Part shown: positions 56,481-64,000 of the stretch, in pieces
Numbering within the stretch: position 1 is the first letter of the stretch
Layout: each line of letters begins with the position of its first letter
The notes under the pieces: model-generated
Seen by the model: only the letters and a program-made list of their open reading frames with translations
What the model was told of the DNA's origin: nothing
Databases searched by the model: none
Assembly (NCBI GenBank): GCA_039881045.1
Contig: JAYWVB010000004.1
Location: 930,001 to 994,000 of the forward strand
Source: Chaetomium olivaceum
Taxonomy: Eukaryota > Ascomycota > Sordariomycetes > Sordariales > Chaetomiaceae
Reading direction: 5' to 3'
DNA length: 64,000 bases
Program-made: the position numbers and the translations under genes

Positions 56481-59294
56481 TCACATTATCGTATCATGGC
56501 CGCAGTCCAGTCCTGCAACCCGGCTCACATCACATGGCGTGTAGTGCCCATTGGTGTAAGCGCGGCACAGCCCCCTTTCGTGTGTCTCCAGCAGCTCATG
56601 CGTGTTCATTTGCCTACGCGCCAGTGCCTTGGACGTAGTAACCGTTGGCGGGGTTAACCCACTCAGCGAGGTGAGTTGGACCAAGTACTCCCAGTCCATC
56701 CCACCGGCCTCCGGGTCCTGCATTGGCCCCGGATTGTTGTACATGGGCGCCATGTCGTCGTATCCCGAGTACATCATCGACTCGTCAACCATCATGGGAT
56801 TGGCCGCGCCAATGCCAGGTATCGGCGGCGGCGCGGTCTGGGGCATCGGCTTGCCGGTGTACATCCCCGCGGACGGCATGCCGGCCGGAGCCATGTTCAT
56901 GTCTCCGACAGGCGCCATCCCTGGGACATGTTCGGGCCCGGGCGGCATCATAGGCTGCATGGGGACCTGCTGCACAGCCGGCGCGCCCATGTTCGCCCCA
57001 TTGCGTGCCGGATGTATTGGGGCCGGCCGTTTCGGCGTCGTTTTGGCCAAGGTGGCCCTTAGCAGCGTGATTACCTTGGGCGTGGCAAGTGAACGGCCGA
57101 GTTGCAGCTCCGCCGCCTCGCGAGCATCCCAGGCCTTGACAAAGTAGCGACCAAAGGCGATGTGCAGGGGGTTGCGGTTGAGACGTCGCAAGAGGCCGCG
57201 CCGATCGTGGTTCTCGATCATGACGTCCCAAGCGCGTTCGCAGAGTTCGCCCGTGGTTCTATGTCGCAATTCCGAGACTAGGCAGAGGTAGGCCGGTAAG
57301 GGGAAGTGAGCGTACGTGTACCATCGGAAACCTTGGAGCATATCCGAGCTTTGGATGATGTTATCATACTCGACCATGCGGAGTGCTTCCATGAAATAGC
57401 TGTCGCGCTCGCTTTGGTCCACATTGTCGGTGTTGGCCGTCCGACAGAGGAAGTCGATGATGCGCAGTTTGCAGAGCGCTTGCCGTGTCATAAGAAGTGT
57501 GAAGTAGTGCAGCGGAATCTTGGGGTCACACTGTTTGAGGTACAAATTTTCCACATATGCGCAAAATTCGCCAGGTTATCCGGCAGGCTTTGGTTAGCCA
57601 CATGTGACACGATATCGGGCGACGAAGGGGATGGGCTGAAATGGACCATCGGCTGCTTGTGTAGCGGCCGGCCTCCGGGGGTGGTGATGGTTCGCCGGAT
57701 GTTATCCGGCGACGCCGCAACAGTGAGCTCTATGCGAGTGAGACAGAAAACCATTTCGGTAGGTCCGGCGTATGGGCCTGGCTGGTCCTTGCCGTGGACG
57801 TTTAGGTCCGCGTCGTTGATGTTGAGTGGCATTCTCGTGTCGCAGGCAGAAGAAGTCAAAGCCGTCACCGTTGACCCAGTGATTTCCGCGATACGCTTGT
57901 CAAAGACGACAATTTGCCACCATAGTCGCCTCCGTTGCTCGGCTTCAAACGGCGACATGTCTGACTGAGACCCATCTCGGTGAAGGCCCATACGGGTGGC
58001 AATCCTAAACGCCATGCCCAGGAGGCAAAACATAGATCGGGGGTCAACATACGGGCGAGCGCATAGCTAAGAATGCGTTAGCCAAGTGTCCGTTGGCCGA
58101 AGGATGAGCGAGTTACCAAGTAGAGGAATAAGGCCTGCAGCACCATCAAGTCCGGGGACCGCATGAAGCCGGCATTGACTAGTGCCTGCTGGGTGGCGTT
58201 ATGGTACTTCCCCAAGAGTATGACCTTATCTTCGCCGAACGTGCTCTGGACCTCCTCTTCGCTCAGGGAAGTGATAGCGGCGAAGTAGATGGCAAATAGG
58301 AGAGCCTCGAGAGGCTTTGGGATCTTGGACGGATTGGCGCTGGCGCTAATGACTTGCGACTGCAACGTAGGTGTGTGGGTGACCTTGAGGAGCGGGTTGA
58401 CGTTGCTGATATAAATTTGCCATAGCTGGAACATCTGGATGGCAGGGGGGTGGGCGTTGGTCACGGTGGCCAGAGAGCCGCCAACCACGAATGGAAACCC
58501 ATCACTGTTCTCGAACATGGTGTCGTAGGCATTGTGTATTGTCGGGCCTTCGTAATCCTCATCTGAGGAATCTTCATCCGCTCCTCGGTACTATAGACCG
58601 GTCAGACACAGCAATGGGTAGAGGGAGTTTCATTGTCACGTTGGAGGTCAATGTAGCCTGAGGTTGAAAGGGTGATGTGATGGGATAGGGGGGGTGGGGG
58701 GTGGGGGGTGGCAGAGGTACGGCCGGTAATGTAGGGGTAGACTAGAATGACGGCGACGAGTAAAGGTCGGGCAGGAGAGAGCATGTTCCGGTTGGTCAAG
58801 TATATATGACTTACGTCGTGTACTATAGAAGCCCATTTTTGTCTATTGGAAGGAAGGGTTAGCTCAGATGATCGATAGGAAAACGGGAGCTAACGGCGAT
58901 AGCGACAGCAGCATCGGTAATAACGGAGACGAAAGACTGACCTGTCATGACCTTGATCCGGCGTGACATGGTCGGCAGAGCTCGAGGGGGACGTTTTGAG
59001 CCCGATAAGGTCATGCTCGAGGTCGGCAACATCGTCTCCGTGGTCTGAAGGCTTGAGGTCATGGGCGATGGGATCGAAGTTGACACCGTGCTGAGATAGC
59101 AGAGACTCGTATTTCCGGAGACGGTCAATGAGATCCCGCTCATGCGGTTTCTTCTTCCTACGCCGCGGCGGCTGTGGAGGAACCACGCGGCACTCAACAT
59201 GAGCCTTGACGCAGTTGGCACACGGCTTTTGTTTATCGCAGCGGACCTTTCGCTGCTGACACAGGACGCACGAGTGGCCGCGTGTCAACTTCAT
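56481..59294 (-). CDS. Zn2Cys6 fungal transcription factor, with one frame break
   Basis: Nuclear DNA-binding regulator. Four exons: 59294-58942, 58842-58815 (28 bases), 58590-58117 and 58066-56481; introns 99, 224 and 50 bp. The zinc cluster is complete near residues 9-35: 'CVLCQQRKVRCDKQKPC' followed by 'ANCVKAHVEC'. A basic linker 'PPRRRKKKPHERDLIDRLRK' and a short coiled-coil-like 'YESLLSQHGVNF' follow. The fungal-specific regulatory domain is recognisable from 'MFQLWQIYISNVNPLLKVTH', 'ALLFAIYFAAITSLSEEE', 'CLLGMAFRIATRMGLHRDG' and 'EAEQRRRLWWQIVVFDKR'. A base is missing near 57560: 'LPDNLANFA' passes to 'YVENLYLKQCDPKIPLHY'. The C-terminus is Met/Pro/Gly-rich and probably disordered. Corrected length about 813 residues; the extreme C-terminus is doubtful. 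It is divergent from an MFS efflux gene, a plausible target. Confidence 0.85.
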
Positions 59295-61112
59295 CGCCGC
59301 CGGTTCGGGCGCGGGGGCCCGCGGGGGGACGGCGGCGGTGGTGGGTCGGGAAGAGGCTGTCCGGAGGCCATGATATATGGGGCGTACGGTTATGTAGGGC
59401 TTAGTATACGTGTGTGTCGGTTGGCCGTCTGCCGGACAGGCGAGGGCGCCGCTCGGGTCCGAGAGACCCAGCGATCCAGCCCACCGGGTTCGCAGAATGT
59501 GGGATCTGCCGCTTTCCCTCCTCAACTTGGGAGATGGCCCGACCCGAATAATGCTTTCTAGACCAACTCCACACCCAGTAATGTCGTTGGAACACGGCAA
59601 TGCCCAAACTCGGCAACGGGTAAGCAAGGGAAGACCCGGTGATCGCTACAGGGCCCGGGCAATCTGGAAAGCTGTAAGAGCTGTGGTAATGCACCCGACA
59701 ACAACACCAGCGCAGCGAAGGGCAAACCACGTTACGAGGACGGGTGTGCGCGTGACAGCTGCCAGAGGGCCGGAATTGACTCGACTTCCACGAGTGGCGT
59801 TCGAGCTTCTGTAGGAATAAAGGATTCGACGGATGCGGGTCTCAAAAGCGCGGGGCCCCGAAATCAATCCAGATCTGGTGGGAGATGCGCGACCGCAGAA
59901 GCAGCAAATCGCGAAAAGAGCAGCAGCCGCAGTAGCGCAGCAGCAGAAGGCGACACAAGGGACGTCGGCGACGAGGTGAGGAGGAAGACGGGGGGGATCA
60001 CGAGCAACCAACAAAAGTGGCGATAAGAATTGGCGCACTCTGTTCTCGACGATTGGCACTGGATGCGAACATTGCACTGCCGTCAACCCTTCCCTTCGCA
60101 GGAACCAGCACAAGAGCAACCGGGCAAGCCGGGCGCTCAAGCGAACCCATTCCCCTCTCCGAAAACTTGCGGTCTCAGTGCGTGCAGTGCCTTGTTTGGC
60201 TAGATCTTGGAGTGGGGTTTGGCAAAAGATCTCGACATGCTCTTCCAGCTGTCAACGGGCCGGTGGCCCCGATTGTGTGCATGTTGCCAAGCTCACCAAG
60301 GCGGGGGAAATCTCGGGACCGAGGGAGAAAAACAGGCTAACCCTGTTCCGGACAGTCAACTGGGATTGGAGGGCCCAACACAAAAAGAGAAGGCGCTCGG
60401 ACCAGGTCCCGGCGACTCTGGCAGGGACAGCCCGGAGACCGATCCGTTTTTTATGTATCGTACCGTAATGCCGACTTACACGGCTGAGCAGGGGGGTTAC
60501 CGGACCCTGATGGGGAAACCGCAACTTCGCGATGCCCAATGCTCACCAGAGCCACCTCATCCAATATCACGCAAGCACCAGGGACACACACATTCGCCGG
60601 AATTAAAGAAGAAGAAATAGGAGCAGCGCCGAGACCAAAGAGTCCGACGCACGCAATTTGACACAGTCCGGATAGATTGTATATACGGAATACAAATCCG
60701 AGTCTCTGGCTCGAGAATGAGGGCCGGGCCATCGTGCACCGAAGGTTGCAGCTTCCATATAACACAGGGCGCCGGAGGTTTCGCAGAAATGATTTATAAT
60801 GTTGCCTGTCCCTGTACCTGGTAGCTCGGTCGTTACTGTGCTTCCATCCATCTTGCATCAGTGCAGAAAAGAAAAGAAAAGAAACCAGGTCCAAGCTCTC
60901 CATTTCCCAAGACCCTCCTTCATCGCATGGATCCATTCACATCCTATTGTTTTTCTACGCCTTTTCCACCTCACGTTTAAATTCCTGACCTGCCGTCAAT
61001 CTCTACTTTCCGTTGCTCTCTCTTTTCTGGTTTCGGTCTCCCACTCTACCGCCATTCGCTACCTACCCACCACCCACTGCGGAGGTCGTTAGCGACCCCG
61101 AACCTCGCCGCC
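59295..61112. promoter_or_regulatory. Divergent region between the Zn2Cys6 regulator and the MFS transporter
   Basis: 1.8-kb shared upstream region with no supported gene. It should contain both promoters; a pyrimidine-rich leader (60880-61080) precedes the transporter start. CGG/CCG triplets are common but no convincing spaced CGG-CCG pair was verified. Confidence 0.45.
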
Positions 61113-63304
61113 ATGGCTGTCGAGTCCCAGTCTCTGAGGTCCATCGGTAGTAACCGGGCGGCCCATATAGCGCACACGGCGAGACAACTCGACCCAGGGG
61201 ATACTGAAAAGTTCACACCCTTCCGAGCCCCGCCGGACCCGGAGCCAACCGAAGAAGAGGAAGCGGATCGGGCCCAACCCCAGAGCGTCCGCTTTTGGCT
61301 GACGCTGCTGTGTAACTTTCTCGCGCTCTTTCTCGTCGCCCTCGACCGAACTATCATTGCCACAGCGGTCCCACGCATATCGGACGAGTTTCAGGCCTTG
61401 GGGGATATCGGCTGGTATGGCTCTGCGTACATGCTGACGACGGCCTGCGCCCAGCTGCTTTTCGGCCGCATCTACAAATTCTACGATATGAAGTGGTACG
61501 CCGCTACCACACCCTTGTGCTTGGTACCGAGTTTACTGCTAACACCACACCCCGCAGGACCTTTCTTTACAGCATCATCGTCTTCGAGATAGGATCCACG
61601 ATATGTGGTGCAGCCCCCAACTCGGCCTCTTTTATCGCTGGCCGTGCCATTGCCGGCCTTGGCTCGGCCGGCATCTTCTCCGGCTGCCTCTTGATCATGA
61701 TTCCCATGATCCCGTTGGAAAAGCGTGCCATGGTTCAGGGCATGTTTGGTTTGGTCTTCGGTCTCGCCTCCGTCCTGGGGCCCTTGATCGGTGGCGGGTT
61801 CACAGGCAGAGCCACCTGGCGGTGGTGCTTTTACATCAACCTCCCAATCGGCGCCGCAACCCTCGTCTTCATGATTTTCTGTTGGAACCCGCCAAAGGTA
61901 CAGCATAAACCGGCCAGCTTCATGGATCACGTCAAACGGTTGGACCCGCTGGGCATGTTTTTCTTCCTGCCCGGTGTCGTCTGCCTCTTCGTTGCCTTTC
62001 AATGGGGTGGCTCGACGTATGCGTGGGACGAGTGGCGCATCGTCCTGCTGCTTGTTTCATTCGCGGCCTGTACGGCGGCGTTTATTGCTGTCCAAATCTT
62101 GAAGCCCGACACCGCTTCCGTGCCCCCGAAGGTCATTACGCAGCGGAGCGTTGCATTCGGCACCGGCTTCACCTTCTTCTTGGCAGGGTCCATGTTGATG
62201 CTCGTGTACTACGTACCAGTCTGGTGTGAGTCTCGTCTTTACAAAACCGGACCTGAGACGCTCTAGTGTGCTAATTCAGTTCTAGTCCAAACCGTCAAGC
62301 AAGTCGATCCCGTACAGTCAGGCATCTACACACTCCCCCTTGTGCTGAGCTTGGTTGTCTCGAGCGTTATGTCCGGCGGCATCACACAAAAGATGGGCTA
62401 TTACGTCCCGTCGATGCTCGTCTCACCCGCTATCATGACGATTGGCGAGGGTCTCCTAAGCACACTCCACCAGCACAGCCCAAGTTCACGTTGGGTCGCC
62501 TACCAATTCCTTGCTGGGTTTGGTCTAGGATTTGGGATGCAGACGGCCGGCCTCGCAATGCAGACCGTCCTACCTAAAGACGAGGTCAGCACGGGCGTCG
62601 CAATCAACTTCTTTGTCCAGCAGCTTGGTGGAGCCGTGTTTACGTCCGTAGGACAAACCATCCTAACAAACATGCTGGTTTCAAAATTATCCCATGTCCC
62701 GGGATTAAGCCCTAAGCTCATAGTGAGCGAGGGTGCGACGAACCTAGTTGAGTTGGTCCAACCGGAAGATGTTCACCTAGTTATCACAGCCTACAACGAC
62801 GCCTGCCGGATCTTTCTGGCGTCCATGGGTCTAGCATTTGCGGCCCTGTTTTGCGCACTCGGCATGGAATGGAGAAGCATGAAGAAGAACAAGAAGAAGT
62901 CCGAGGCTCCGATCCCCGCATTGCCGGAGCCGTCCGGAGACAAACTTCCTGACGGTTCAAGCAGGCCCGTTCCCGGAAAGCCATTCTTCGAAGGCGTCGG
63001 GGGCAGTAAAAAGTCCAAGGCTTCACGACATAGCACGGCAAGGCCAAATTCGGGAGATGAGCGGAAAGAGGAAAGCCGGAGACACATGATATGGAGGGAA
63101 GACAAACTCCGGGCTACGGCGAAGGCTCAACAAAGAGTTTTGACGAAGCCGGCTCCGAGCCACGGGTCCAGCTCCGGCCAGAGACGAAGCCTAGGTGCGG
63201 ACACCAATAAGGAGGATCTGCTGGCGATAGCACTGAACGACTGGACTCAGTACGCAAAGGCGCAGGAAGCGAGCCAAGAAAGACCGATTCTTTCTGGTGC
63301 GTGA
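61113..63304 (+). CDS. Major facilitator superfamily drug:proton antiporter (DHA14 type)
   Basis: Proton-driven efflux carrier of the plasma membrane, 689 residues with about 14 membrane helices. Three exons, 61113-61495, 61558-62225 and 62286-63304; introns 62 and 60 bp. Motif landmarks: 'FLALFLVALDRTIIATAVPR' with motif D1 ('LDRTIIATAVP'), 'GWYGSAYMLTTACAQLLFGR' (TM2), motif B 'GRAIAGLGSAGIFSGCL' and motif C 'GLASVLGPLIGGGFTGRATW' then 'RWCFYINLPIGA', and motif A-like 'MQTVLPKDEVSTGVAINFF' late in the protein. The 170-residue C-terminal tail after 'LFCALGMEWRSMKKNKKKS' is cytoplasmic, charged and unusually long. Paralogues export toxins, drugs or secondary metabolites; the substrate cannot be inferred. 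The ATG context (GCCGCCATGGCT) is excellent. Confidence 0.92.
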
Positions 63305-64000
63305 AAGTTGGTGAGATGTCTCGAACCCACGCATCGGAGGCGTTGCGGAAGAATTTTATGAGCGTGTTGTGTATTCGGGACGACAACCTGATGACTTCAT
63401 GGCGGGTTTCCTTTTATTTTATCGACCTCGGCATCGGCGGCGTTTCAGTTTGGCTCTCAAGGAATATATCGGCGTATAATGGCAAAGGGGGTGGTATTGG
63501 AGCGTTCTCGGCCACCTTAATATAGAGACGTATGTCCGTTGTTGTTTGTGGTATTAGGTTATTTCTGTCCCTTTACGCAGCGCAGTATTGGTTACTCGGC
63601 CCCGAGTCTGTTTCTCTCCCAGACCGGGAATCCCCACTGCCTCCACCCCAGTTTCAGTTGGTCACCCAGCGATTAGAAGAATAGGTCTATCCATAGTTTA
63701 TAAAGCTAAGGTGTGCGGAGTGGTCTTGATTCCGGTCCCAAGGGCGTTCTACTACATGTTTACAGATACAATACACAGACAGACAGACAGACAGCTCTTC
63801 CTCACTCGCTCGTGCTTTCCTCCCACATCACCACACTCCACCGCTCTCTTTCTCAACCCCCGGCTATCTGCCGCACTCCATCAATCAGTACATCGGTACA
63901 TCAGTTAAGGTACATTTAACCAAGACATGCCCTCCTTTCAAAACACCGCCTAATGCAAATGAGCCAACTAACCAACCAGCCGACCAACCCGCCTCTAGTA
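63305..64000. other. 3' flank of the MFS gene
   Basis: No gene seen up to the window end. A (ACAG)n microsatellite lies near 63774-63794. Confidence 0.5.

Noticed and set aside
1..64000. CRISPR arrays, bacterial operons, phage or plasmid genes
   Set aside because: None seen; intron structure and gene families are those of a filamentous fungus throughout.

Overview
The window is nuclear DNA of a filamentous ascomycete (Pezizomycotina, most likely a Sordariomycete). The evidence is short introns of about 46-240 bp with GT(A/G)NGT donors and CTAAC/CTGAC branch sites, GC-rich coding sequence, scattered single-copy housekeeping genes on both strands, and fungal-only families (Nur1, Zn2Cys6 activator, DHA14-type MFS, Ctr copper transporter, metalloreductases). 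I read about 20 protein genes or gene relics and one tRNA gene.

Layout. 0.6-10 kb: transglutaminase-fold protein with a proline-rich N-terminus (+), Rkm5-like protein methyltransferase (-), long-chain acyl-CoA synthetase (+), calcium sensor NCS-1/Frq1 (-). 12-25 kb: replication factor Cdc45 (-), small-molecule-type SAM methyltransferase (+), JmjC oxygenase of the JMJD5 type (+), 3-isopropylmalate dehydratase (-). 27-40 kb: an uncharacterised disordered protein (-), tRNA-Gly(GCC) (+), nuclear rim protein Nur1 (-), V-ATPase subunit F (+), NPC2/ML-domain lipid transfer protein (-), PHD-SET protein of the Set3 type (+). 41-55 kb is an accessory-looking block: RING-H2 membrane protein (+), ferric/cupric reductase (-), a relic of an unfamiliar GHKL-type ATPase gene broken by an insertion (+), Ctr copper transporter (-) and a decayed second metalloreductase (+), with AT-rich stretches and a diverged duplicated sequence. 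56-63 kb: a Zn2Cys6 transcription factor (-) divergent from an MFS efflux transporter (+).

Two themes stand out. First, the 43-55 kb block looks like a reductive copper/iron uptake locus: two plasma-membrane reductases and a Ctr transporter, one reductase dead, with a rare GHKL gene embedded. Second, single-base frame breaks recur in otherwise well-conserved genes, several of them at runs of 4-6 C or G; two sit in the identical nonamer CCCCCTACG. Assembly indels at GC homopolymers are the simplest explanation, but the second metalloreductase and the GHKL gene carry damage that goes beyond that and look truly degenerate. All functional calls come from reading motifs; nothing was searched against a database.
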